A stretch of DNA of 64,000 bases from Paragonimus skrjabini miyazakii (taxonomy: Eukaryota > Platyhelminthes > Trematoda > Plagiorchiida > Troglotrematidae). Below are positions 25,701-37,484 of this stretch, piece by piece (position 1 is the stretch's first letter; every line of letters starts with the position of its first letter). The DNA lies in assembly GCA_014338405.1 (NCBI GenBank), contig JTDE01000133.1, positions 195,103-259,102 on the forward strand, read 5' to 3'. Under the pieces are notes generated by a model. The model was not told the origin of the DNA. It did not search any database and saw only the letters and a program-made list of their open reading frames with translations. Position numbers and translations under genes: made by a program.

Positions 25701-26575
25701 GTTTAAGTGAATCAGTTAGGTTAAGCAAACGACTAACTTAGTCAAATGCGCCTGATGAGTAGGGAGTAGGTAATTCTTGGGTTAATCACAGTGAATGATA
25801 ATTTCAGATGCGTACAGATATGCTTGCTGCAGTTTGTCCCATGTGGATTGTTTCACAAAAAGATAGGGAATAGAACATTAAGTAGTTTAAATTTAAATGA
25901 CCAACTAAACCGCCAAACTATTTGCTTATAGTTAAACAGCCTTTCCATAAAGTTCGTCGCTGATGAAATATGGCAGATAAAATATAAATTTTGTTCATAT
26001 TTTGTTTTTGCTTTTTGCAATTTACCCGTTTTCGCTTTCCTTACGATGAACATATCAACTAGGAACTGTCTTGTAAAGTCCACACGATCATCCAGGCGTA
26101 ATCTCGAAAACGTAGCTGTCAGCCAACGATATATCTTCCACTTTGGTTTTAATAGCAAATGCCGTACAATTTCTTATTCAATTCTTTTCAAGTTGCTCTT
26201 ACATGTACTTTTGTTTTTTCCCCCACAGTTTATGTAGTGAGACATAAACCTACCAAAAGACAAGATACTTCAAATAATTCATGTACAAAAGTGAAATCAG
26301 TGTTTGTATATAAGCAAAATTGAAATCCATCAGTAGTTTACTCAGTCGTTTGGCGTATTTACAAAATTGTTACTGTCTGTAAAGCGTTCACAGAAAACGA
26401 TTGGCTTCATATGGTCATCTGTTGAACTACACATCAGAAGTTTTGAGAACCGGTCAAAATGTAACCTACTATTGGATCACCTTCCCTTCAGTTTGCTTCA
26501 TAACATACATTGCCTTGAAGCCACAATGATTGATATTATGATAAAGTAACTTCTTTGTTCCTATGCTGTGAGTTA
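22765..26575. other. No gene recognised
   Basis: A+T-rich, unassigned. Overlapping frames on both strands at 23.83-24.18 and 25.85-26.24 kb lack recognisable motifs. No RNA gene or clear repeat was seen. Confidence 0.5.
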
Positions 26576-26576
26576 C

Positions 26577-27218
26577 TGTAGCATGCAAGCCGGCTGTTTC
26601 TACTCGGGTTGTCCGTTACACTTTCGGACCAACTTTGGGGCAATGTGGAGACACCAGGGGACAGCGCACTTCCGAAGTAGGGGGTTCCAGCAAGTCCTAC
26701 AAAAGGAAACAACAAGAAACAAACATGAGCCAAAGGCCCAGTAAGCCATGCACACGACTTACACAAACGATAACTAGAACGGCGCCGACAACACAGCAGC
26801 ACGCTGTCACCAATTCAAATTCACCTAGTGCGCGCTTGCTGGTTTCGGTCGCACACTACACAACATCCCTCTATGTTGAGCACTGTCCCCAGTGCTCCCA
26901 ACCCTCCACAAGCCGGCTAGTGCTCATGTTGCCAGGGTACATTGAGTGCCTGCGAGTCCTCTGCTCATTTACTCAGAATCTCTTTTTTTACACTTGTTTT
27001 TATCTCGACACTTTTCTCTTGATCCTGATACTCTTATTTTTATCCCAACACCTCTTTTTTAATATCACGGCACTCCATTTATTTATCACACAACTACTAT
27101 TATCCTGGTACTTCTTTTCTTTCATCCTGGCAGGGTCGCCAAAATGTAGCATGGAAGCCGGCTGTTAACCGCTCCGGTTGTCCGTAACGCTCTCGGATCA
27201 ACTGTGGGGCAATGTGGA
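26577..27218 (+). repeat. Direct repeat, unit about 570 bp, running into the assembly gap
   Basis: TGTAGCATGCAAGCCGGCTG at 26577 recurs with one change at about 27147, and both are followed by similar GGTTGTCCGT and GGGGCAATGTGGA blocks. The second copy is cut by the run of N. After the gap, 27464-27515 resembles 26811-26865 (CAAATTCA, GTGCGCG, GTTTCG), so the repeat seems to continue with altered spacing. The TG start is compatible with solo or nested LTRs, but no primer-binding site, polypurine tract or coding region was identified. A tandem satellite-like unit is the alternative and would explain the gap. Confidence 0.55.
27002..27133 (+). repeat. Degenerate minisatellite, unit about 20 bp, T-rich
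   Basis: About seven imperfect units start ATC and continue with a CNYGRYACT-like core and a T-rich run: for example ATCTCGACACTTTT, ATCCTGATACTCTT, ATCCCAACACCTCT, ATCACGGCACTCC, ATCCTGGTACTTCTTTT. It lies at the end of the first 570-bp unit. Confidence 0.6.
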
Positions 27219-27318
27219 NNNNNNNNNNNNNNNNNNNNNNNNNNNNNNNNNNNNNNNNNNNNNNNNNNNNNNNNNNNNNNNNNNNNNNNNNNNNNNNNNN
27301 NNNNNNNNNNNNNNNNNN
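27219..27318. other. Assembly gap of exactly 100 N
   Basis: A run of 100 N, the conventional placeholder for a gap of unknown size. It falls inside the duplicated repeat, so missing or collapsed copies are likely. Confidence 0.98.
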
Positions 27319-27529
27319 TAAGTGTACAAAGATATGATAGAGTTACGTTTAAATGCAATTGTCTTCTTTGTTTATCTGACTGTCCGTCGATTCAGAGTCC
27401 TCGTGTACGATGTTGACGTAGCGACCTGAAAGGTGAACAAGGCATCCATGTAATAATTACCACTTCAAATTCAATCCGTGCGCGTTAACTAGTTTCGATC
27501 GCTCCTTACATTACACACTTACGCATTAA

Positions 27530-28383
27530 CCTCAGGTAAAGCTCTCAACAAATTTAACCATTTCTTCCGCTGTGATATTTGTAAAGAGAGATATAGCGTC
27601 AAAAGCTGGTTGTCTCTTAACTTATGTGTTTCTTTGCCGTACAGTTAGAAACATTCTAATGAATCTCTCAGATTCTGAATCGACCGTGCGCAATATGAAA
27701 TCAAACATATCGAAACTCGATCGCAAACTTCGTTTTGCTTCGTGCGCCTTCAATAGTCAGCTAATATGATGAACAGAAATTTACGATAAACGTACCCATC
27801 AAGGGTGGCTCATTGATTTTGTTCCGAACACTGCAGTATATCATCAAAATCTTCTAACTAGCCATTCTTCTTGAAATTTCTAACAGGTTGAAGGTAATTA
27901 ATTTGGTTTCACATCCTGAACTTTCTTTTATTTTATTTGAGTGAGATTTGTTGCGTCGAATCTTGATTTTTACAGGCCTGCATATTGTTATTTTCTAGCT
28001 TCAATACAGTTTACCTAATGGGAACTAAATGCCTTCTTGTCAACAAATTTCTAACTACTATCATTCAGGCCAGATACTTCTAACAACATTAAACTAAGCT
28101 TGTAATTTTCATTTCGCCAATGATACAAGAATGGTTCAAATGAGCAAATCTGTGATACTTTGAAGGCAGCAGTCAAAATCACCCTTTAAAACGTTAATTA
28201 AGTCGTCGCAATTGCCCCTTTAGACTTAATCCTCAAGGGTAACCAAAACCACCACATCACATAAGCCTGGAAACGTTGAAAGTAGTGGGACAAATTAATG
28301 AAAGTAAATGCATATCTGACACCACTGGGATATTTACAACAGGGTTACCTTTCTGCTTGTCACATATTAGTATCAGTAGTGAA
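27530..28383. other. No gene recognised
   Basis: Unassigned A+T-rich sequence. The single 65-codon frame (27572-27769) has no recognisable motif. Confidence 0.5.
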
Positions 28384-28690
28384 GGTTTGGGGATTTAAGT
28401 TATTCCAAAATTGAAAACCATCCACACTTGATCACAGCTTTCGCATTCAGATAAGCCTTTCGGCTAGCCCACTTCGAAAACAAGCACTAGACTTGAATTC
28501 CGCTCTTAGTAACGCTCGCCAGTAGTGCATATCCTTGTCCGGATCGGAGTGCCTGTGAAACCAGCGTGTTAACCACAACGCCAGCAACCTCATAGTAGAC
28601 ATGACCGAATGATCAAATCCAAACGCCCAACCACAACCTTGTATGAATAGTGTTCAGCTTGCCCGATCATTTCGAAAGGAGAATTTTGTG
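28384..28690 (-). mobile_element. Hammerhead-SINE copy, near full length
   Basis: About 305 bp, minus strand, alignable with 48076-48415 almost end to end. Order 5' to 3': a leader (TCTCCTTTCGAAATGATCGG), a tRNA-like segment (GGCGTTGTGGTTAACACGC), a region near GATCCGGACAAGG corresponding to the B box, the hammerhead motif, and a tail (CTAGCCGAAAGGCTTATC, then GATCAAGTGTGGATGG). The A-box part is good but the B box is weak. The leader itself resembles a SINE tail, which suggests a dimeric ancestor. Confidence 0.7.
28484..28528 (-). ncRNA. Hammerhead ribozyme motif, mutated
   Basis: Minus strand: stem I GCACTA with TAGTGC pairs perfectly. The core box reads CTGGCGA instead of CTGANGA (A6 changed to G), stem II is weakened, the GAA box reads GGA, and the cleavage triplet GTC is kept. 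Predicted inactive. Confidence 0.5.
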
Positions 28691-28694
28691 GTAA

Positions 28695-30328
28695 CTTCCC
28701 TCTCATACACCGGAGAAAGTTTAATCCAGTCATCCGCCTGAGTCGACGTTACCGGACACAACGATTACGCGCCGCTGTACACATTATTTCAACTAATCAG
28801 AAGCGAGTGAACAAATGAACGTTTTCCCCAAGTTTTATATCGATTTAGGACATATGTCAGACAGCGAATAATCTGCATACCTTCCTGAGTACTTTCTGGC
28901 CGGTTTGTTAATTTCTCTCTGACTGAGAACGCAACCCACCTTGTATAACATGGGTGATGCTCTCGCAGGCGGTCGGAATTGTTTCAAATTTTACATGGGA
29001 TACATTTTCTTCAAAAATAGTGAAACAACGTTTTTTAACACCATACACTTTTACCTATTTTTACGGGCAATGCTACACTGAACAAATTTGGACGGCAAAA
29101 TTGTGAATAGCAACCAACTCAACGTGGTTGGTATTGTGATCTGATGCCACCGGTTACCTCACTTATTTTCCACGCGTTGTCGTATCCGCCAGTTACTGGT
29201 TTGCTCAAATTTTACCAGAAGTAATCGGATTTTGGATGTTCGGCTAACTTACATCTAATGTTAAGACACATAGAATGCACTAAACGCAAATGCAAAATTT
29301 TCAGTGGTAAATTCAATCAACAGAGATTTATACCTTAGATGGCCTTCAACACAACAGCCTCAAGAAATGTGAACAAAAATACTACTGCGCAGTTTGTTTT
29401 GAGACGTTTAACTTAAAACCGACTCATTTGTCTGGCTTATGTTGTGAAATGTCGACTGAAAAATATAGTGCTGTCTACTGTAGTTGCGATCTCATTGGGA
29501 CCTACATTAAGTTATATATTTCCCCCGAATTAAGGCCTGTCGTTGTAGTAATATTGGAACCATTATTAATTATGTTCACAGTGGAAGACTGTATTTGAGT
29601 TAGACAGGTATCAACCGGTCCAATGTGACTTTTCCAAACTGAGATTATTTTGCCCCGAATCCGTCATCCGTCACATCTCTTAGCAGGCATAATGCTACAT
29701 ATCGTACACAGTCAAATTACAATCTCATATATTTTCAGTAGTGAACAAGACGTTTGCGCTCACCCGAAGTTGATGAGCGAGAATGCATAGCCAAATTAGG
29801 AATTCACTTCGGAACATGTTTTTTCACTCTAATGTTGTGGCATTTCTGGGCATTTTTATGTTAATTTCAATGCAGCTATACACAAATTGATGAGTACTAT
29901 ATGAATTGGTACACGGTTGATCTGAAGACCACATTCAATGACTGGAGGGGTGTATCTAAATAAGCTTGGGATTGATGACAGACCAGTGTGCACAGGTTGT
30001 ACTCTTTGGGCGTACATGTTGGACGACTGAAAAGTTTCTACTCGGAAGGTGAGAGAACTATACGATATTACTAGTAGTCAGAGCCACATTTGATGTAGTG
30101 AATAATACTGGCAGTTGGTCAGATATTCTGCATTAATACAGGTTTTTTAGACAGCTTGTTTCAAAAAGCACTGGACCTGAGCTTATCTATTGATCATTGC
30201 GCCGCTGGATTAAATTAGGCTCAAGTGATTCACAACTTGCGGAGGTTCACCAAATTTTGTTTCGTATCAGCTGGTTTTGCGCAGATCTTATCTATGGCTA
30301 TACCGACATTCGAGTATAACAATGTGTT
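28695..30328. other. No gene recognised
   Basis: Unassigned. No frame reaches 60 codons anywhere in this stretch. No repeat or RNA gene was seen. Confidence 0.5.
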
Positions 30329-30400
30329 TGATCAAGCAGTAGGGTAATCGAGCTCGCTTTACGCTTACACGTAAAGCAAGGTTCGAAACCTCATTTGGAC
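30329..30400 (+). mobile_element. tRNA-like sequence (SINE head or tRNA pseudogene)
   Basis: A perfect B-box match GGTTCGAAACC lies at 30380-30390, preceded by an 8-bp hairpin (GCTTTACG, loop CTTACA, CGTAAAGC, 30356-30377) where an anticodon arm would be, and by AGCAGTAGGGTAATCGAGC, which resembles a D-arm/A box. T-stem pairing is poor and no acceptor stem forms. It is unlike the other two SINE families here. Confidence 0.4.
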
Positions 30401-30404
30401 TTTC

Positions 30405-33400
30405 ATTTATGCTACAGATGACTTTAAAGTTTATTCAGTACAATCAGCTGCTTGTGGCCGAAACGAATTGCGCGAAGACCTCAAACGAATGATAAAGATT
30501 TCGCTGCTTTGGAGTGTTCGCAGTACGAAACACCTTCTTTCGTAACACTAAGAACCTGCGAGAATTGTGCATTTATAGCCTGTTTACTTCACAATTTATA
30601 CATAATATTTCAATTATTATTTCTGGTGAGAGTGAGACAGGAATACAGCATGAATCACAAATCATATATGTGCTTGCTTCGATTAATTGTGCTTTATCAA
30701 TGTTAATATTGGTAGACTCGCAAACATGGAATCTGCCGAATCTTGGTGTTTGAATGCACGGCTCAACTAGGTCAACACTGGTTTAGTTTTCAGAGGAATT
30801 CCTGCGTGATATACGTGACTGGTACAAGTGCATGTGAGTTAGTTAGTTTAAAATCGAACGAAACCTGTAAATCTTAAAGCCCCAGCATGCAAGCATAAGT
30901 GTGCCCAAGGCCATTGTCCGATATCCTTAAACAGACAAGATTGATATGATATCTCAATAGGACCTTGGCACTTCGGGCAGCATTTGGTGAAAACTGAGAC
31001 AGTCACCTGCAAGTCATGCCTGAGTATTCGAGTGTTTTATGTTAAAAGTATTCTGCTAGACTGCATGACACCTACTTAAAAATGTTTGGATAATAATGTT
31101 TCCCAACCCAAAGAAAATTCTTCGATTAAGGTGTTTAAAATAATAACGCGGGTGCATCGGTGAAGTATGAAGGTATGGAACTTAAAAGCTTTGCCCGATA
31201 GAAATGCAGAAAATGGTTGATTTTAACGTCCAACTCAGGATGTTTGCTACAAAGCCTTGTAATGACGACACAGTATACTAACTGCATTAAAATAGCATGG
31301 GACCACTGGGTTGGTGAGAAAAAACAAGTATATCCCTCCTAGTTGTCCCTCAACTTGCAAATCATTATTAATAATGAAGTTGTTATGTAGTATTTATCAG
31401 CTGATGTTAAAATCGTTGCTACAATACATTCATCCAAACGACTGTCTTGTTTTTACTTCATCCAAGTAAATCTCAGAATGCTCGCTAGATCCTAGTTCTG
31501 AGGTGCTTATTACGCGGTGAGATGTTTGTCAAAAGCCAGGTGATGTGGGCAAAACAGATCATACACAACCGATTAACGACTACGGGTCAGTTAGGAGCAA
31601 ATCCATACCGATCGTCTTATTCAGTTATGTTGAACAGTGTTTTCTGGTTTGAGCATCTCGTGGCTGTAAGGCTCTCAATCAGCGGAGCTAGGTATGAATA
31701 CCTGACATCTAGTGTCGGCCTGAAAATCGTTTCTATCCTTGCAAATGAAATGCGATAAACCAGTTGCCTTAAGCTCAGCCGTGGTTTGGACTTGCCGCGT
31801 CCAAAGGACTTTGGACTAACTATATGTCGGCAGAAAGCACGTTCCATTTTATCAGATCAACTGGATATCATTTTAATGTTGACAAACAGACCCTATTTTC
31901 TACTGCTTTTTAAACAAATGAATGTACAGTCATTCGAAACAGTTTGTCTGTTGTTTTTGTTCGCCACGTGGATGACAGCCTACAAGCTGTCTTACGTACC
32001 TCGTCATGTAAGGATACCACTGTGACGATAGAAAGGGTAATCTTCACATATTATGCTCAGCCAGTGGTTAAAGTTAGTGTCGGTGATCAGGTCTAGCATA
32101 ATTGCGATGTTTCGACTGTACAAATAATTCAAGTTGGAAGCTGATAACTTGAACCACTGCACCCTGCACACAAAGTTGTCAGGAACCTGACGGTCACAAA
32201 ATATACAAATCAAATGTAGTGCTAAGTTTGCTAGTTATAGCTGCAACAATATTTGATAATATCTCAACCATTAGCGATCGGAAACGCGCCACCATTTGCT
32301 TATTGGTTATGATAACGATGAGACCTAGGAGACTATCGCCACTGCTCCCTGTGGACATGTACGAACTGTTGTCCGGCGAATGTTTGATACAGCGAACTGC
32401 TAATTGTTTAGGTAATATGATCAGCGTATGTGGGAACTTCCGTGTATCGCAGAGGTCATTCAAGTGTCGTAACGAACCTGGCGAAGTTCCCGTGTCTGTC
32501 CGACTCCTCTGCAATTGCGGATGAAAGCCGAATACCGGGGTGCTTCTCAGGGATCCCTATTCACAGCCATTAAGATGGTGCATTGCTAATCGCCCAGTAT
32601 TGATGTTTAATTGTCTAGATCACGGACAACACTCAGGTATTTAGCCGTTCCTTTTGTGTTTTCGTTAATTTACCCATGAGCACTTCATTTGTACAACCCT
32701 ACCCGCCAATGGAGTAAGCCTGAAGAAACACCTCACGTGACAAGTACAACCAATATATTGCAATGCATCAAAACATGTAACAGTGTCCACACTGAATTAA
32801 CAACAGGTTCCTCAACTAAATGTGAAATGGAATTTGAAGTGAGTAACGACATTCCGCTAATCCAGCAGAACCGCTCAGCAAACGCTAAAAACTGACTGAT
32901 GATAGATTAACTGTAGTGCTGATGAGAAAGACTAATCCCGATGAGCTAAATGCTTGACGACCCAACCGGATGATTATCGGCTACAAACAGATGTGCTTAA
33001 ATCCATTCGTTAACGACAGAAGCTAAATGATTGTTTGGAAGTTTCTGCAGCCCTTTAATGAAGTGAATGGACCACGTTCGATCATACCCGAAACCCCGAT
33101 TCTTGAATTCAGATCAATTTTCTTGGTCTTTATTTTCTTAAAGTTAACCAGAATTAACAGCTTTTCAGCGGGGCAACCAATAATTCATATGCCACGAAGA
33201 CTGGCTATTTCCTGGGAGGGTTAGGAGCACAAACTAATCAGCTTGATCTCAGTCATATGGCAAATTACGTGACTCAACAGCCCAGTCAATAGATATTCTT
33301 TCCAAGATGCACAGCCGAATGTCGTGTTGTTCTTTGCTTTTGCGAGAGAGACAGTAGACCAGCTTGAACTGTGAAACTACTGCCGTTTCCCGACCAGACC

Positions 33401-36400
33401 TCATCAACTTGTATCAAATGGCTCAGATGGAACTGAAAATGATGATCGACTAAACTGAGAATCACCTTCTGGCACGTGTTTGGATGTTGCCATAGTCCAT
33501 CTGTTTGTTTTACATCATGTATTAAAACTGTCAAACGAACTCCCGTTTGCCGCCCTTCATTGAGAATTGTTGAATTGTTACAAAAAACGTTCGCAGTTGC
33601 TTTGGTAATATAATTACCGATTATAAGTGGAATTATTTGATGCCACTGGTTCGAAGTGCTTACTAAAGCAAACTCTGATGGACCGTGTTTTGTCTCTCCA
33701 TGTCTCAAACTTAATGTGAACCCCAAAAATATTTCTATTTTTATTGTCTCCCTATACACAGCGACCTGAAATTTGTTCACTTTTATTCAATTATCGTAGA
33801 CTAATCGTAATCGACTGTTTGTTAAGTGCTCAAGGCTAGTTGCTGGCCATGGAGAGAAAATGTTCCCTAATTTGTGGCCTAAAACGAGGTGAAAATGACG
33901 AATATCAAACGCACACGAACGCATTAATAACGTGGTCGCTAGAGGGCCATCTAAATAACATTTTTAAGTATTTGGGTGGGAAACAGCGGAGCACGTCAAC
34001 TTAATGAATTTCCGGTAAGAAATAATTGGTACCCTTACTAGAAAACAAGGCATCTCCTAGATCATAGTTTTAGTAAGCTTAATCAAACAAATATATCATT
34101 TGATGAACAGCAAAAACTGATCTGTGAACCAGTAATGATTTATCCAACAACGTTTTATTCCAAGTTGCGTGTCATAAGTTTCATTTGTTCGGCAGCAAAA
34201 ATGCTTTCAATTTGTTTTACTACACGCTATCATTCGTTTGAATACGCTTTATGGTTGCCGTTAGTCTGCTGTAGAAGGGGACTTTAGGATGAATTACTGC
34301 ATTCAAACGATCAAGCAAATTTCTATTTGCAACAACCGGTTTCGTGTTTGTTGGTAGAGGTAGATAAATAAATTTGGCGTTAGTGTTGAAAACCATCACC
34401 ACATATTCTCTAGGGCAATGATGCCGTAGCAGCCGTTAAAGTGTGTTCACTGAACAAATTCAGAAGCCTGGCTGCGCCATCTCGTTTGACGCCAGAGCCA
34501 AATGCCAGCTGGTAACCGCCATCATTGTTCCAGAGAACGAGAGGGTGGTACTTGTTTGAATTTTGCTGTTGTCAAACAAAACTTAAGCAACACAACTGAA
34601 CAGCTTGGTGCTTGATACAGGAATTCCAGGCAGCTGTGTATTTTGAACACTAACTTCATTTATGCTGATTAAAAACGGAGTAATTTGTATTCTTTAAAAG
34701 CCACTTTTGCAAAACTGTTTGGGTTCTCTTGACGATTGAGTGTGAACTAAGCACCAGAAAACCGCAAGGCTGTGCATCATATCACGCAAAATTAGTGAGG
34801 TGATTGGTATTTGTGAACCAAAACTGGTCGGTTCGGATGACTTCGCTCAAAATGGTAATCAGATTTTTTTTAAATCACGGGTGGCATGCACCGGTAACCA
34901 CAAGTAACAGAAAATGACAATGTTTCACTCGAAGAGGACATTAGATCAAAAATTCAGCCGACGATTTGACGACGCTAACTTATGTTCACCTGAACCGATT
35001 AAGACCATACACATACATGTTTGTTGATACTCTTGAAAGATATATATATGTCTAATGGCAGCAAAATTATCGTAAAAATTATACTTATCAACTGAGTAAT
35101 CGGAGAGTTATTCAAAAAGTGAACTATAACGAGGACAACTGATGCATCATAATGCTCAAGGATTTGGTTATTTAGTAAAAATGATAACTTGGATTTCAGG
35201 TGATGAGCACATTTTCACTTACGCTTATCGGTTGCATGATTTTTTAATCGGAATGGAAAATGTTAGGCTTGAAATAGCCATAAACAGAAATGTCATAATA
35301 GCCACTAATTGGAACAATTGATTAAACAAAAATTAACACACACACCTGTTTACCAATATCTGTCATAAATAACTGAAAGAGTTTAAAAGTTGAACTTACC
35401 TTTTCATCCCTTCTGATGTATCCACTTTAGAAAGCCAGCCTTATAAGTTAATAACGCATCATCTGGAGGAAATATATTATTTCAAAAATAGAATCGTTTT
35501 GATGTAGTCTTCGCTACCTGCCTGCTTAACAGGAACGTTTTCCTTCAGAAACGTTTTACTATTCTGTCCGAACCTTTTGGTTCAAAACCTACAGATATTT
35601 CCATTTCTTTCTTCCGTATTTTCGAAAGTCAGCCCACGAGTGATGTTTAAATTAATTTAAGCTTTTGTTGCAAAGTTCACAAAAACACGACCAACAACAT
35701 AAGCCAGGTATAAATTATGTTTGATATTTACTAGTGCGATAAAAACATTGCCTCTATGCAAAAGAATATTTCGAAACGATCATATATTTTGCACTTACGG
35801 ACTCAAGTCCCAATTTTACATCGAAAAATAAACACATACAAGGTAAATGAAAAACACTCAGGAAGGCAAAACCTGGAAATAATAGCTGTTATAATGACCG
35901 TATAGAAAAGCTCTAAAACGCAATATTATCCTTCTGATTCCCAAAGTCACGAGGTACAAATATCGAAGTGGTTTCTGACACTTACGAATGGGGATTTTGA
36001 GAAAATGTGGTTTTCTTACGAAAGTGTAGGAAATGAGATACCTGAAGATAAAATTAGACGAAGACTTGAAAATGACTCACATGGCCACTGTCATATCCAT
36101 CTGTCATTACTTTGAAAGTTAACATTACTCTCCTTTTCCAACACCATAGCAAAATTTAATGGTTCCGACACCATTTTGGCGGTTTCATTTGACCACGTTA
36201 ATCAAAGCCCATGAATATATGTACTTAGCAATCAAGTGTGGAATATTGTGTACAAAGAGGTGTGTTATACCCACACGCACCCATCATGATGCATTCTGTA
36301 TTGGCTATATCGATGAAAGGTGATTTCGTTTGAGCTTTCTGAGTAAAAACAAACATATATGATTGACAAATTAGGCCGATTTCAATAAAACCTGACTTTT

Positions 36401-36555
36401 GCATCCTAGAATTGAACCAGAATTGAATTCTGTGTTTCGAGTTTTTCCAGTAGCTTTATGCCCCTAATCTGAACACACATTCTATCCCTGGGAAGTGACA
36501 CTATAGAGTTTCTGAATTGGTGGATCTATCAATAGTTCAGAAGATACTTGTTTTG
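30405..36555. other. No gene recognised
   Basis: The longest unassigned stretch but one. Overlapping frames on both strands at 31.5-32.5 kb, and a 164-codon minus-strand frame at 33286-33780, are the only long frames. None shows a recognisable domain or conserved block. A short TA run lies near 35.04 kb. Confidence 0.4.
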
Positions 36556-36562
36556 ATTTTTG

Positions 36563-36641
36563 CCAGGTCCATACCAGCAGCAGAACCAGCATGCCAAAGC
36601 ATGCCAAGCACTCTACTAGCTAAGCTACAAAATGATCACCG
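36563..36641 (-). mobile_element. tRNA-derived SINE, second family, diverged
   Basis: The minus strand reads TTTTGTAGCTTAGCTAGTAG, GCTTGGCATGCTTTGGCATG, and GCTGGTTCTGCTGCTGG. These match the A-box, spacer and B-box regions of the 19.7 kb copy (TTTTGTAGCCCAGCCGGTAG, then GCTGGTTCGAATCTAG). The B box has lost its central CGAA. The spacer contains a GCATGCTTTG duplication-like feature. Confidence 0.5.
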
Positions 36642-36654
36642 TGGGTAAGTTTTA

Positions 36655-37484
36655 TAACCCAAAGCTCACAACTATGCAAACTTTTCAACGAGCGTTTTCA
36701 AACAAGTTTCGGTATCAACTGTTTTGTTCTGCATCGGTTGAAATATTCATCGAAGCATGAAAAACATTTTTTGATTTGTTTCACATGTATGCATTCAAGT
36801 CAATTCAAAATGGAGAGTGGTCTTCAGTTGTTGTTATTGATCGTCATCTAGTCTACACATTTTCTTGCGTTTCAAACATAAGCTGGATATCATCTGAGTA
36901 CCAATGACCCATCAAGTGCACAGATTCTTGTTTGGCGGATCTTCATCTGTCATTATTTCACACGCCTGCTGAAACATGGCGTACATTTTTTGAGAGAAGT
37001 AATATGTAGCAAGATGCAGGCTGCCTCTCGGTAGTTCACAAAGCGGTGAGTTGACATAACTCTGCTTCTTCCTGCTCTCATGTGTAAGGTACAAAGCAGT
37101 GCATCGGTCGCCGAGAAACGTGTTATGCACAGACTCCAAGAACAGTGTGAAATGTTCCGATTGGCCTGGTGGATTTACTAGATGGCAGGAGCGAACTTGA
37201 TCTTCGGTATATAAAAACAACAGCTCCTACAATCCCAAAATCTTTTGGTTGGCTACCTGCGTAGGATTTCGTAATTGGTCTATCAGAGAAGCAACGTTTA
37301 AAGTGGCACAGAAATGTGTCATAAACAGATAAGGAGATTCTGCCAGACTGAATTTACGATATAACCCTCAACTCTTATGTATATGATTAATAAGTCAATT
37401 AGTAATATGATTTGAGAAAGAACGTAGTATTACACAGTAGGTGTCTGTGTAGGAAATGCTTACTGAAGAAGTGATGCTTTGAGG
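36655..37484. other. No gene recognised
   Basis: Unassigned. It includes a 102-codon minus-strand frame (36912-37220) with no recognisable motif. Confidence 0.45.

Noticed and set aside
26635..27168. 177-codon plus-strand frame
   Set aside because: It runs through the T-rich minisatellite and repeat unit; low-complexity translation, no domain.
31522..32524. Overlapping frames on both strands, one containing HVDDSLQ
   Set aside because: A lone xVDD is not enough for an RT call; no other RT block lies in order nearby.
32903..32950. CTGATGA near 32.92 kb as a hammerhead
   Set aside because: No stem II hairpin and no correctly placed GAA box.
33286..33780. 164-codon minus-strand frame
   Set aside because: Long for this window but without any recognisable domain, motif or repeat link; compatible with chance.
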